From: CAYZUC01 sp964481705
GTDB taxonomy: Bacteria > Bacillota > Clostridia > Lachnospirales > Lachnospiraceae
Direction: 5' to 3'
Assembly: GCA_964481705.1 (NCBI GenBank)
Contig: CAYZUC010000039.1
Span: forward strand, 1 to 24,637
DNA length: 24,637 nucleotides
The notes beneath the pieces are model-generated. The model saw only the letters and a program-made list of their open reading frames with translations, searched no databases and was not told the origin of the DNA. The translations under genes and the position numbers were made by a program. How positions within the stretch are numbered: the first letter of the stretch is position 1; every line of letters starts with the position of its first letter. Positions 1 through 8,443 of the stretch are shown here, piece after piece.

Positions 1-2383
1 CAACCAAACAATCTTTGAAGAAGCTGCCATGGAAGCCATCTTGAATGCTGCTGATAAGTGAACAATGATAACGTATTTTGATGATTTTTATCAAGTAATA
101 TTCCCTCCACATTTACTTCGCAACTATCGGTAACTCCATCTCCTTTTGCAATAACTTTTGCTTTACCTACTCTCTTTGCATTAATAGTACCATCATTATT
201 TACAGTTACTACATTTGGATTGGTACTCTCCCAAGTTATCGTTCCTGTTGTATAAAAAGGAAGAACTTCGGCAGATAGTTTAAGAGAGGAGTAGAGTCTT
301 ATATTTACATTCTCAGTATCAATTGATACACTCTCAATTGGTATTAGATTAGTTATTACTTCAACAGAGATACCGTTTGCTTCAATGCTATTCAACTTCT
401 CTATTATTTTGTTCTTGGATGTATCGTTTTTCACATATATTTTTGTTACTGGAGAATACAAAAATGATGCATGGCTAAAATTTATATTATCATTACAAAT
501 TCTTATTATCTTGTCCGTTGTACAAAAACTTCCACCAAATGCAAAATCATCTACTTGTGATACCGCATCTGGTAAGACTATTTCTGCTAAATTATCCGAG
601 GCCAAAGCCCATTCTTTGACTTCGTGAACAGTTACAGGTAAGGAGTATTTCTGTAAATCCGACTTACCATCAGGAAAGTAATATAGAATTGTCATAGATT
701 TATTGAATAGGACTCCATCCTTACTCATCATATTGGGATTATCATCGGCAACAATAATGCTACTAATACTTGTTCCCGAGAAAGATGCATATCCTACATT
801 TGTTAAGCCATTTCCTATTTGAATGACTTGTATTGATTCAGAATTAATAGCTGTATCCCCAAGCGTTGATACGCTGTTGGGTATTACTAACTTTTGAACA
901 TTTCTAATATTATCAAATGCATTTTCTCCAATTACTTCGATACCATTTGGTACTGAGTATTCTACACTCTTTATGCAATTTGGCGGACAACTTATTAAAG
1001 TTTTTTTACTTTTATCATATAGTATTCCTTCATTACTGCAAAATGAAGCATTATTTGGGTCTACTTCAATACATTCGAAGTTTTCAGAATCAGTATTTAA
1101 ATTTATCTTCTCTACCGTTTCTGAAATATGTAATTTCTTAAAGTTTGGTAAATCTAACAATAACCAAGAAGGAATTGATAACATACCACTATCGATATAT
1201 ATCTCTTCAACATCAGCTGCCTCATCAGTATCCTCCCAAGGAGTTGATGATATATCTAATTCATCAATGTCTCCAACATATGAAATATGCAGAATTCCAT
1301 TCTCCATGATCCACGGAAACTCAGACACTTCAACAGAACATTCACGATTTATTCCACCACAGACTACACTAATCGTTGCATAACCTGCATCCACACCTGT
1401 AATCAGACCTGAATCACTAACTTTAGCTATACTTTCATCATCAGAATAGTATAGTATTTCCGAGTTTGTAGCATTATAAGGTGAAACAGTTCCAACAATT
1501 TGAAAAGTATTTCCTTTCCCTAGACACAAATTTTCCTTATTGATAGTAAACTCACGTACAGGATTCTCTATTTCTGAATTTGTAACTGTAACACGACATT
1601 CATCATAAACATCATTTTCGTAATCAGAATAAATAGTAATTGTCGCTTCACCTGATGATATTCCAGTTATCACACCATTGTCTGACACAGTAACAATACT
1701 ATCATCACTTGATAACCATTTTACCTCCGAGTCAATATATGAGACATTATTCGGTGATACCGAATAATGCAAATACTTCTTCTCCCTTTTTTGTATTGTT
1801 ATTGATGAATCATCCAAATAGATCTCATCTAGAGTCTTTCGTGTTTTCATATTTTTCGATATGGCATATGAATAAGCATATGACTTTTCACTACAAACCA
1901 TACAAATATCACAAAAACTATCATTGTAAAATGCTAAAGCATCTATTGTTGTTACACTTCTTGGCACTTTTATTTTTTCAAGTTTACTACAGTACCCAAA
2001 AATGTATGCAGTAATAGAAGTGATTCCGTTTTCAATTATTACTTCCTTTATTTTATTACGATTACTATACCAAGGAACTGCTGTAGATGAATAGTAACTA
2101 TACATTCTTCCATTTCCATTAATAAATAGTGTTCCATCATCATCTAATGTAGCTGTAATATTTTGTCCTATCGTATAGTTTGTTTCCTGCACTTCCATTG
2201 AACTATCTTCTTTAGTCTGTTCCTCAACACCATTTAATTCCGTAACAATGGAGTCATCTCGACTCTCTTCGCTTATCTCATGACTAGTATTTGTAACTCC
2301 TTCATAAGCATAAACATACGACAAATTTCCCATGAGCAAACATGACACAATTACATAGAAATACCCTTATTAAGTTTCTTCAC
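1..2383 (-). CDS. Secreted LRR (BspA-type)/Big_2 surface protein, C-terminus outside window, frameshifted signal peptide
   Basis: This is a large cell-surface protein read leftward with no stop before base 1. From the N-terminus I see a signal peptide (hydrophobic VIVSCLLMGNL ending YVYA), a short BspA-like leucine-rich segment, two Big_2 Ig-like domains (each with the V-T/S-V-S-x-x-G-x-I-T-G pattern), a larger LRR_5 stretch (repeats such as VPNGIEVIGENAF), and a third Big_2 domain near the left edge. GTG at 2383 has AGGAGG 8 nt upstream and opens MKKLNKGIS, but that frame stops at 2351-2353. The signal peptide resumes in the next frame from 2354, so one base is missing around 2355. Without the shift the first in-frame ATG is 2333, which leaves a truncated signal. 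Such proteins usually mediate adhesion or host interaction; the exact role is unknown. It is more AT-rich than the core genes further right, and a regulator gene is divergent from it. Confidence 0.8.
2..61 (+). other. Possible 3' end of a rightward gene entering from the left edge
   Basis: Reading from base 2, a plus-strand frame gives 19 codons rich in Glu and Ala (containing EEAAMEAILNAADK) before TGA at 59-61. Composition and codon use look coding, but the stretch is very short. It overlaps the open minus-strand frame of the LRR protein, whose reading here stops resembling a Big_2 domain. Either this is the real end of a convergent gene and the surface-protein gene is truncated near 60-100, or it is a chance open frame. 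Confidence 0.25.
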
Positions 2384-2410
2384 ACCTACAACCTCCTTCT
2401 TATTTCTTAT

Positions 2411-2439
2411 ATTATATTCGTTTTATCGAAGATATTCAA
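2411..2439 (-). promoter_or_regulatory. Predicted sigma-A promoter of the LRR surface-protein gene
   Basis: On the minus strand, TTGAAT (2439-2434) is followed after exactly 17 nt by TATAAT (2416-2411). The ribosome-binding site AGGAGG lies at 2397-2392, so the 5' leader is only a few nucleotides long before it. The divergent regulator starts at 2492, so an operator could lie between; I see no clear long palindrome. Confidence 0.6.
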
Positions 2440-2491
2440 CTATAAGTATATATCCTATGATTAAATAAATTACTCAACATAGGAGTGGAAA

Positions 2492-2710
2492 ATGATTGAT
2501 TACTCTCCCTTTTGGAATACACTTCAGAATTCATCAGAAAACTGGTACACCTTAACATCAAAACATCATTTATCTCATAGTACGCTTTCGCGATTAAAAC
2601 ATAATAAAGACATTTCGACGAAAACACTTAATGATCTCTGTCGTATACTAAACTGTAGAATAGAAGACATTGTTCAATACATTCCCTGTACAAATGATCA
2701 ATCTTTATAA
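2492..2710 (+). CDS. Small helix-turn-helix regulator (Cro/C1, HTH_26/YozG-like)
   Basis: This 72-residue protein is essentially one Cro/C1-type DNA-binding domain. An N-terminal helix (FWNTLQNSSENWYTL) leads into the recognition segment (LSHSTLSRLKHNKDIST) and the family's closing signature, KTLNDLCRILNCRIEDIVQYI. AGGAG sits 7 nt before the ATG. Single-domain regulators of this type usually control adjacent or mobile-element genes. This one is divergent from the LRR surface-protein gene, about 108 bp away, so control of that promoter is a reasonable inference but is not shown. The gene is AT-rich like its neighbour. Confidence 0.8.
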   Translation: MIDYSPFWNTLQNSSENWYTLTSKHHLSHSTLSRLKHNKDISTKTLNDLCRILNCRIEDIVQYIPCTNDQSL

Positions 2711-2718
2711 TCATTTAT

Positions 2719-2925
2719 CTATCACAATCCTATGAACCACTTATTGTCAGACTAAATTCAACTTTTCCGTCCTTTCCAGAAGTTACAGTTGCATCCGCAA
2801 AATAGGGGCATCGACAAACTCATGATTCTCATCCGATTCAGGTTGTTCTGTATGATTACCAACTATTCATTCAGGATAATAACAGTTTCATCTTGAACAT
2901 ATCTTTCTCCGCTGATTGTGAACGC
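2719..2925 (-). pseudogene. Decayed C-terminal fragment of a paralogue of the lipoprotein gene at 3293-4573
   Basis: The DNA aligns with the 3' part of the intact lipoprotein gene to its right (about residues 332-400 of that protein), for instance AFTISGERY here against AFTISGEKY there. Single-base deletions (around 2808 and 2888) and in-frame stops destroy the reading frame. Similarity ends exactly at 2925, the base before the palindromic element begins, so the element or a recombination at it removed the rest of the gene. It shows that the lipoprotein gene was once duplicated in tandem or was replaced by a diverged copy. Confidence 0.8.
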
Positions 2926-3237
2926 GGGGGACGGGGCTTTGTGTCGCATTTTGTGGAATCACGTAGGTTAAAGAAGGATGAGGGCTGCCAGGTACGGGGA
3001 GGGGCACCTCTCTTTTCATAACAATTAACGAGCGTTAGGGTTTCTGGGAAATCCACTGCTTAGAAGATACTTAGCGAAGAGCGCTCTGCGATGAGCTTAG
3101 TATTTTCTTTGCAGTTAGTTTCCAGAAAACCTGCTCGGTTATGAAAAAAGAGGTGCCCCTCCCCGTACCTGGCAGCCACATCCTTCTCTCCCCAACCTAC
3201 GGAATACCACAAAATGGGACACAAAGCCCCGTCCCCC
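2926..3237. repeat. 312-bp near-perfect palindromic element, copy A
   Basis: The ends are GGGGGACGGGGCTTTGTGT and its inverse complement, and the two halves stay complementary almost to the centre at the AGCGCT of 3080-3085. The outer ~100 bp of each arm match especially well (both carry the inverse-complementary GCCAGGTACGGGGAGGGGCACCTC block). Copy B at 4695-5004 is nearly identical and in the same orientation. It has no plausible transposase gene; a 62-codon minus-strand frame (3248-3060) is a by-product of the palindrome. The GGGGACGGGG end resembles the ends of REP/MITE-type non-autonomous elements common in Clostridia, but I cannot name a family. As RNA it would fold into one very long hairpin. 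Confidence 0.9.
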
Positions 3238-3292
3238 AGTTGCCTCATCCTTTTCTCCTATCCTGCGACTATCGTTTCTTATTATTATGAGC

Positions 3293-4573
3293 TTACTTTA
3301 GATCTGCATTAGCATATTCTTCGAAGGTTTTGATTGCCTGTTTTTCTTCTATATTATATTTTCGCGACATTACATCACTATCCCATGAGCCTTTGACTAT
3401 CAGATTAAGTTCTACTTTTCCTTCTTTTCCTGAAGTTACAGTTGCACCCGCAAAATAGGGAGCATCGACAAATTCATGATTCTCATCCGGTTCAAGTTTT
3501 TCTGTATAATTACCAACTATCAATTCTGGGTAATAACAGTTTTCGTCTTGTGCATATTTTTCTCCACTGATTGTAAACGCTTTATTTGGATAAACTTCAG
3601 TTTCGATATTAGGAGATACCTTTCCTTCAAATGGCCCATCTCCTGGAAGATATTCCGGGTTGAACAGGTTTGCACACTTTTTATATGGAATGGTGAATGC
3701 ATCACAACCTAGGGATTCCATAACATCACGTGGGAATTCAATGGATATTCCGCTCGCATTTAGGTACCAAATCCAGTCTGAGCTATTTTCATCCATTTCC
3801 TTGATCATACTACTGTATTTCGCAGCTGAATTCGATTTATTCTCTTTCATTGACTCAAGTATGTATTCCTTTGTATAGTTCCAGAATCTTGGTTCATCTT
3901 GAATGATGTCCGAGAATTCTATTTTCTTTCCTGTCAAAGAATCAAATGTATACCCCATTTTATTTACTTCATCTTCTATATTATGGATTTTTTTCTCTAA
4001 TGTACAACTTAAAGTTCTGACATCATTGCGTGTCTGTCTAATGTAAAATGTACAAGAGGCGTTTTCTCCTACTTGCTCTGGTGTTAACCCATTGACACTT
4101 TTCGTAAAGGCTTCGAGCTCGCTTTTAATTAATACTTCTACCGAATCGTGAAGGTCTGTGTAACTCTCTCCGCTTATTTGAATTATTGGATATATGGTGA
4201 CACAGAGATTGTCCAATTTCTGAATCTCTACTTCATTTTCAACATCTTTCTCCGTTATCGTTGGAATTTCATCACTATAGTTTTTATTTACCAGCAGTCT
4301 TGATTCCCATGCTGCGTTTATTTCCTCCTGAGTAACCTCCGATAATTCTTCTTCCTCTGTCCCCGACGTTTTCTCTGTTTCCTGTACGGAAGTCATCTCA
4401 GATACCTCTTCCGTTTTTGTTGGTTCTAAATCATCTTCTACCGTTTGCGTCATCGGTATTTCTTCTGTTGTCACAATTGTTTGCGCCTCTACCGGTTGTT
4501 CCGATACAGTTTTCCCCTTGCATGCTGTAAGTGTAAAAACCACTACCAGTAAACATACTAAATACTTCTTCAT
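3293..4573 (-). CDS. Secreted lipoprotein with RsiV/DUF3298-like domain
   Basis: This 426-residue protein is exported and lipid-anchored: the N-terminus MKKYLVCLLVVVFTLTAC gives a lipobox with Cys18. A Thr/Glu-rich low-complexity linker (about 20-85) precedes a domain (about 120-305) with the layout of DUF4163/DUF3298 proteins such as RsiV and PdaC: a YPIIQISG strand, GYTFDSLTGKKIEFSDII, and W-x-W-Y-L-x-x-x-G-I-S-I-E-F. The C-terminal ~110 residues look like a separate beta-rich domain. I chose the ATG at 4573 rather than 4597 because GGGAG is spaced correctly for it and it starts the signal peptide. RsiV-type domains bind lysozyme in Bacillus and occur in deacetylases, but no catalytic domain is visible here, so binding or sensing outside the membrane is only a guess. 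The gene is flanked by both large palindromic repeats and by a decayed paralogue. Confidence 0.75.
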   Translation of the reverse strand: MKKYLVCLLVVVFTLTACKGKTVSEQPVEAQTIVTTEEIPMTQTVEDDLEPTKTEEVSEMTSVQETEKTSGTEEEELSEVTQEEINAAWESRLLVNKNYSDEIPTITEKDVENEVEIQKLDNLCVTIYPIIQISGESYTDLHDSVEVLIKSELEAFTKSVNGLTPEQVGENASCTFYIRQTRNDVRTLSCTLEKKIHNIEDEVNKMGYTFDSLTGKKIEFSDIIQDEPRFWNYTKEYILESMKENKSNSAAKYSSMIKEMDENSSDWIWYLNASGISIEFPRDVMESLGCDAFTIPYKKCANLFNPEYLPGDGPFEGKVSPNIETEVYPNKAFTISGEKYAQDENCYYPELIVGNYTEKLEPDENHEFVDAPYFAGATVTSGKEGKVELNLIVKGSWDSDVMSRKYNIEEKQAIKTFEEYANADLK

Positions 4574-4640
4574 TTGACTTTCTCCCTCGTTTTTCATTAT
4601 ACTCCCAAATCACGAACTTTCTTCGCGACATTTCCTTCTG

Positions 4641-4669
4641 AATATATCACATCAATCTTTTCACTTCAA
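4641..4669 (-). promoter_or_regulatory. Predicted promoter of the lipoprotein gene
   Basis: On the minus strand TTGAAG (4669-4664), a 17-nt spacer and TATATT (4646-4641) lie about 70 bp before the chosen start codon. Copy B of the palindromic element begins only 26 bp upstream of the -35 box. Confidence 0.5.
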
Positions 4670-4694
4670 CGAGGACTTTATATTAGATAAACAT

Positions 4695-5004
4695 GGACGG
4701 GGCTTTGTGTCCCAGTTTGTGGTATCCCGTAGGTTAGAAAAGGAATGAGGGCTGCCAGGTACGGGGAGGGGCACCTCTCTTTTCATAACAATTAACGAGC
4801 GTTAGGGTTTCTGGGAAATCCACTGCTTAGAAGATACTTAGCGAAGAGCGCTCTGCGATGAGCTTAGTATTTTCTTTGCAGTTAGTTTCCAGAAAACCTG
4901 CTCGGTTATGAAAAGAGAGGTGCCCCTCCCCGTACCTGGCAGCCACATCCTTCTCTCCCCAATCTACGGAATACCACAAAATGGGACACAAAGCCCCGTC
5001 CCCC
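4695..5004. repeat. Palindromic element, copy B
   Basis: About 310 bp, nearly identical to copy A over its whole length and in the same orientation, so the lipoprotein gene lies between direct copies. The left end is slightly shorter (GGACGGGG rather than GGGGGACGGGG). Right-hand flanks of both copies share AGTTGC directly after the CCCCC end, so the element probably includes these bases. A 61-codon minus-strand frame (5012-4827) matches the one in copy A simply because the DNA is the same. The element separates the lipoprotein promoter from the pflA promoter. Confidence 0.9.
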
Positions 5005-5048
5005 AGTTGCAATTTTTTGCAGGTGTTTTATTTTGGGGTGCTTTGTGG

Positions 5049-5054
5049 TATACT
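5049..5054 (+). promoter_or_regulatory. Possible -10 box for pflA
   Basis: TATACT lies 39 nt before the start codon. The expected -35 position is T-rich and poor, so the promoter is weak or needs an activator. It begins 45 bp after the end of the palindromic element. Confidence 0.35.
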
Positions 5055-5092
5055 ACTAGCAGTAAATTTGAGAAAACATGAGGTTTTATAGT

Positions 5093-5848
5093 ATGATAGG
5101 ACACATTCATTCGCTCGAAAGCTTTGGTACCGTTGATGGACCGGGAGTACGATTTGTTGTATTTTTTCAAGGATGTCCAATGCGATGCAAATATTGTCAT
5201 AATCCGGATACGTGGCCGCTGAGCGGAGGCAAGGAGATGGAAGTCAGTGAAATCCTGGATGCCTTCGAGCGGAATCGCGGCTTTTATCGTGATGGAGGAA
5301 TTACGGCTACTGGTGGCGAGCCAATGATGCAGCTGGATTTTCTAATTGAGCTTTTTGAAGAAGCGCATAAGCGTGATATAAATACATGTCTGGATACCTC
5401 GGGTATCGCATATAATGGTAATAACCCCGAGCATATAAGTAAGGTAGATCGCCTATTAGCAGTTACGGATCTCGTAATGCTTGATATTAAGCACATTGAC
5501 CCTGAGAAACATATGGAGCTCACCAGTCAAAAAAACGACCAGATTCTAGCGTTTGCAGAACACTTGTCTGAAAAGGACGTTCCCATATGGATTCGTCATG
5601 TGGTGGTACCGGGAATTACAGATGATGATAAATACCTCTTTAAGTTGGGATACTTTATTGGCGGTTTAAAGACGTTAAAAGCACTGGATGTGCTTCCTTA
5701 TCATACAATGGGTGAAGTAAAATACCAGAATCTAGGTATGGAATATGTTCTGAAGGGCGTACCCGCCATGGACAAAGATAAGGTAATAGAAAAGAAACAA
5801 GTCATTTTAGATGGTATTCGTAGGAAACGTGCGGAAATGCTTGTATAA
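5093..5848 (+). CDS. pflA: Pyruvate formate-lyase activating enzyme (radical SAM glycyl-radical activase)
   Basis: PflA uses a [4Fe-4S] cluster and S-adenosylmethionine to install the glycyl radical on pyruvate formate-lyase, turning on anaerobic cleavage of pyruvate to acetyl-CoA and formate. The family opening SLESFGTVDGPGVRFV is followed by the radical-SAM cluster motif C28-x3-C32-x2-C35 (CPMRCKYC) and the SAM-binding TATGGEP around 71-77. Length, 251 residues, matches the family (about 246). I start at 5093 because family members begin MIGxIHS and GAGG lies 9 nt upstream; an ATG at 5078 would add five residues. The usual partner pflB is not next to it: the left neighbour is the palindromic element, so pfl must lie elsewhere or the pair was separated. 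Confidence 0.93.
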   Translation: MIGHIHSLESFGTVDGPGVRFVVFFQGCPMRCKYCHNPDTWPLSGGKEMEVSEILDAFERNRGFYRDGGITATGGEPMMQLDFLIELFEEAHKRDINTCLDTSGIAYNGNNPEHISKVDRLLAVTDLVMLDIKHIDPEKHMELTSQKNDQILAFAEHLSEKDVPIWIRHVVVPGITDDDKYLFKLGYFIGGLKTLKALDVLPYHTMGEVKYQNLGMEYVLKGVPAMDKDKVIEKKQVILDGIRRKRAEMLV

Positions 5849-5915
5849 TTGTCTTTTTTATATTAAAATAAGATTTGCAGTAAACAAATGAACGATTCTG
5901 AAAGGAGTAATAGAT

Positions 5916-6086
5916 ATGGCACACGTAATTAATGACAATTGTGTTAGTTGTGGAGCTTGTGCAGGTGAATGCCCTGTAGGAGCAATCTCTCAGGGAGATA
6001 GCAAATTTGAAATCGACGCTAATACTTGTATCGATTGTGGAGCTTGTGAAAGCGCTTGCCCAACAGGTTCTATTGAGAACGAATAG
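5916..6086 (+). CDS. 2[4Fe-4S] clostridial-type ferredoxin
   Basis: A 56-residue electron carrier, too short for most gene callers' default cut-offs. It has two C-x2-C-x2-C-x3-C-P cluster motifs (CVSCGACAGECP and CIDCGACESACP) in two symmetrical halves, the hallmark of bacterial-type ferredoxins that bind two low-potential [4Fe-4S] clusters. AGGAG lies 8 nt before the ATG. It probably passes electrons between pyruvate:ferredoxin oxidoreductase, hydrogenase or the Rnf complex in the cytoplasm. It follows pflA by 67 bp on the same strand and ends in its own strong terminator; it may have its own promoter in the AT-rich gap (TAAAAT near 5865). Confidence 0.95.
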   Translation: MAHVINDNCVSCGACAGECPVGAISQGDSKFEIDANTCIDCGACESACPTGSIENE

Positions 6087-6094
6087 AAGAAAAT

Positions 6095-6132
6095 AACGCA
6101 TGCATCCAGTCGGTTGCATGCGTTTTCTTTTT
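6095..6132. terminator. Bidirectional rho-independent terminator
   Basis: A perfect 10-bp stem (AACGCATGCA / TGCATGCGTT) with a 10-nt loop is followed by TTTTCTTTTT on the plus strand and by a T-rich run on the minus strand. It ends the ferredoxin transcript and probably the leftward transcript of the DUF3795 gene ending at 6167. Confidence 0.9.
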
Positions 6133-6166
6133 AGATTATGTATAGCTTTTCAACAATCTCCATCTG

Positions 6167-6541
6167 TTACTTCTTCCCTGTCCGAATAAACGCGATAAGC
6201 TCCTGTACATCATCAAAATAATCATAATCACCATTGATTCCTTCTCTATGATACACAACGCCATTCTTCTCGTTTCGCTCCAGACAATTCAATAGTTCCT
6301 CTTCACCAAATTGCTTAATAAATAGATTGAAGCCATACGGTTTGATTTTACTCAGAAGAGCTTTCCTGCATTGTTCTTTGCACTCATAACAATGATCCAA
6401 ACCCTTCTGCAAGGAGCATAGTCTGTTCTCACAGTCCTGAAAGCCCGGGCAGCCGCCCGAATTGCATCCTTCACACTTATCATTTTCCGAACACAAGCAA
6501 CACGCAAGTCCACATCTTGCGATTCCCAATTCTCTCTTCAT
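6167..6541 (-). CDS. DUF3795-family cysteine-rich protein
   Basis: This 124-residue protein has the DUF3795 layout: an opening IARCGLACCLCSEN, then many Cys residues (CEGCNSGGCPGFQDCENRLC, then CYECKEQC) that suggest a metal or Fe-S site, and a C-terminal helical part. The ATG at 6541 has GGAGG 9 nt upstream; a longer frame from 6643 would overlap the upstream gene and lacks a ribosome site. It lies 65 bp downstream of the PNPOx-family gene, so the two are probably co-transcribed. The function of DUF3795 proteins is not established. Confidence 0.82.
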   Translation of the reverse strand: MKRELGIARCGLACCLCSENDKCEGCNSGGCPGFQDCENRLCSLQKGLDHCYECKEQCRKALLSKIKPYGFNLFIKQFGEEELLNCLERNEKNGVVYHREGINGDYDYFDDVQELIAFIRTGKK

Positions 6542-6606
6542 CTTTTGTCGCCTCCGTAACTTCGAATAATCAGATATCGCTCCAAATAGCTCTATCGAAA
6601 TGTCCT

Positions 6607-7026
6607 TTACACAATCTCGAAGCTTTCTGTATGTAAATCGCAATAATAACGTCCACTCTTAGCGGTGAATTTCAGTACACAATAATCCGGATCCGTGACT
6701 CCTTCTTTGTAGAACATCGTATCTCCGGTCCTCCAGATCATGTCCTTTGATTCCTGATCCGTCAGAACTTCCATCTTACCCTTCAGCATAACACCTACAT
6801 ACTTCGTAAGTCCCTTATGATAAAAGTAAATACAAGCATTCGGATTCTCACGATACTGCGCCACTCTCATGGAGGATGTATTTGTAGTAAAATAAAACTC
6901 CTTCAATCCAACCCTTTTTCTTGGCATAAGCATAGCTTTCATATTTGGACAATTGTCCTGATCAACAGATGCAATAAAACTTACGTCCTGTTTGTCAATA
7001 AACTTCTCAATCATTTGAAGATCCAT
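6607..7026 (-). CDS. Pyridoxamine 5'-phosphate oxidase-family (split-barrel flavin-binding) protein
   Basis: A general-stress-protein-26-like PNPOx-fold protein of about 140 residues. Visible features are the strand FIASVDQDNCPNMKAMLM, the FYFTTNTSSMRVAQYRENPNACIYFY block that forms the FMN-binding barrel, and VGVMLKGKMEVLTDQ. Such small family members bind FMN, F420 or haem and are mostly uncharacterised; it is not a vitamin B6 biosynthesis enzyme. GGAGG lies 7 nt before ATG 7026 and 4 nt before ATG 7029, so I prefer 7026. It follows dnaB by 74 bp and precedes the DUF3795 gene on the same strand. Confidence 0.85.
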   Translation of the reverse strand: MDLQMIEKFIDKQDVSFIASVDQDNCPNMKAMLMPRKRVGLKEFYFTTNTSSMRVAQYRENPNACIYFYHKGLTKYVGVMLKGKMEVLTDQESKDMIWRTGDTMFYKEGVTDPDYCVLKFTAKSGRYYCDLHTESFEIV

Positions 7027-7100
7027 CATGATACCTCCAATCATTCGTTACACGTTCTCTATTCCATAATTCTATGTATAAGAATCGATATCAAAATCCT

Positions 7101-8438
7101 CTACCTGCGCTCACGTTCCATATTGGCAAATTTCGTGTAGTCAGCAAGCCATACGAGGTCTACCGTTCCAATAGATCCATTTCTTTGTTTTGCAATAATG
7201 ATCTCAGCAATTCCCTTTTTCTCGGTATCCTTATTATAATAGTCATCGCGATAAATAAACATAACTACATCAGCATCCTGCTCGATAGCTCCGGACTCAC
7301 GCAGGTCGGACAACATGGGACGATGCTCAGGTCTTTGTTCTACGGCTCGAGACAACTGAGACAGGGCAAGAACAGGTACTCCAAGTTCTCTTGCAAGTGA
7401 TTTTAGGGAACGGGAAATATCAGAAATCTCCTGCTGTCTCGAATCGGTATGTCCACTACCACTCATAAGCTGTAAGTAATCGATGATAATCATATCGAGT
7501 CCATGTTCCAGCTTATACTTTCTGCATTTCGAGCGTAGCTGTGAAATACTGATACCGGGAGTATCATCGATAATCAGATTGGAACGACCGATTACACCAG
7601 CGCTCTCCACGATCTTATCCCAATCATCATCTGCCATATTACCAGTACGAATATTATGTGAGTTTACTTTTGATTCCATAGCAAGGAGACGGTTTACCAA
7701 CTGCTCCTTAGACATCTCAAGACTGAATATGGCTGTTGTATAATTCTTCCGAAACGCTGCATACTCGGCGATATTTAATACAAATGCCGTCTTACCCATA
7801 GATGGACGAGCTGCAATCAAAATCAAATCAGACGGCTGCATTCCGGCCGTCATATAGTCTAATTCGATAAATCCCGTCGGAATACCGGTTACAGCTCCTT
7901 TATTCTTGGAAGCAAGCTGAATACTATCCAGGGAATTCATAACAACCTGACTGATTGGAACAAAGTCATCAGAACCTCTTCTCTGCACCAGGTTAAATAT
8001 ACTTTTTTCTGTATCTGCAAGAATTGTCTCAGTGCCTTCTTTTCCGGCATAGCAGGCATTCTCAATCTCTTCGCTTGCTTTGATCAGACGACGCAGTACG
8101 GCCTTATCGCTCACAATGGATGCATAATGCTTGATATTCGCAGAGGTCGGTACACCTTCTACCAGGTCACTGATGAATTCCAGTGAACACACCTCCGCCG
8201 GAGCGTCTTTCTCCTTTAGACGATCCTGAAGTGTAACAAAATCCACCGGCTTCCCTTCATTATAAAGTTCTACCATCGCCTCAAATAAAATACCATACTG
8301 TCGACCGTAAAAGTCCTCCGCATTTACATGTTCGGAGGCTACTACAATCGCTTCTTTATCCATTAGCATAGAACCAATAACCGATTGCTCTGCTTCGATG
8401 CTATGGGGAGGTATTCTTTTGATTAGTGCTTCATCCAT
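7101..8438 (-). CDS. dnaB: Replicative DNA helicase DnaB
   Basis: The hexameric helicase unwinds DNA at the replication fork and recruits primase. At 445 residues it is full length. The N-terminal domain (HSIEAEQSVIGSML, about 12-25) is followed by the RecA-like domain with Walker A ARPSMGKT (210-217), the SLEMSKEQL segment, Walker B with D320 in MIIIDYLQLM, and the late LSQLSRAVEQR and SDLRESGAIEQDADVV motifs. Its ribosome site (AGGAGG) overlaps the end of rplI, 5 bp upstream, so it is translationally close to rplI in the operon gdpP-rplI-dnaB. Confidence 0.97.
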   Translation of the reverse strand: MDEALIKRIPPHSIEAEQSVIGSMLMDKEAIVVASEHVNAEDFYGRQYGILFEAMVELYNEGKPVDFVTLQDRLKEKDAPAEVCSLEFISDLVEGVPTSANIKHYASIVSDKAVLRRLIKASEEIENACYAGKEGTETILADTEKSIFNLVQRRGSDDFVPISQVVMNSLDSIQLASKNKGAVTGIPTGFIELDYMTAGMQPSDLILIAARPSMGKTAFVLNIAEYAAFRKNYTTAIFSLEMSKEQLVNRLLAMESKVNSHNIRTGNMADDDWDKIVESAGVIGRSNLIIDDTPGISISQLRSKCRKYKLEHGLDMIIIDYLQLMSGSGHTDSRQQEISDISRSLKSLARELGVPVLALSQLSRAVEQRPEHRPMLSDLRESGAIEQDADVVMFIYRDDYYNKDTEKKGIAEIIIAKQRNGSIGTVDLVWLADYTKFANMERERR

Positions 8439-8443
8439 ATGGA

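Noticed and set aside
66..93. TGATAA / TTATCA inverted repeat as a terminator
   Set aside because: Stem of six weak pairs with a 16-nt loop and no T-run.
917..2014. Several plus-strand frames of 74-136 codons
   Set aside because: They are antisense shadows of the continuous LRR/Big_2 frame on the minus strand and lack ribosome sites.
3060..3248. 62-codon minus-strand frame in copy A, with a near-identical 61-codon frame in copy B (4827-5012)
   Set aside because: Their similarity follows from the DNA of the palindromic element. They start in its flank, have no ribosome site and read through inverted arms; no protein family is recognisable.
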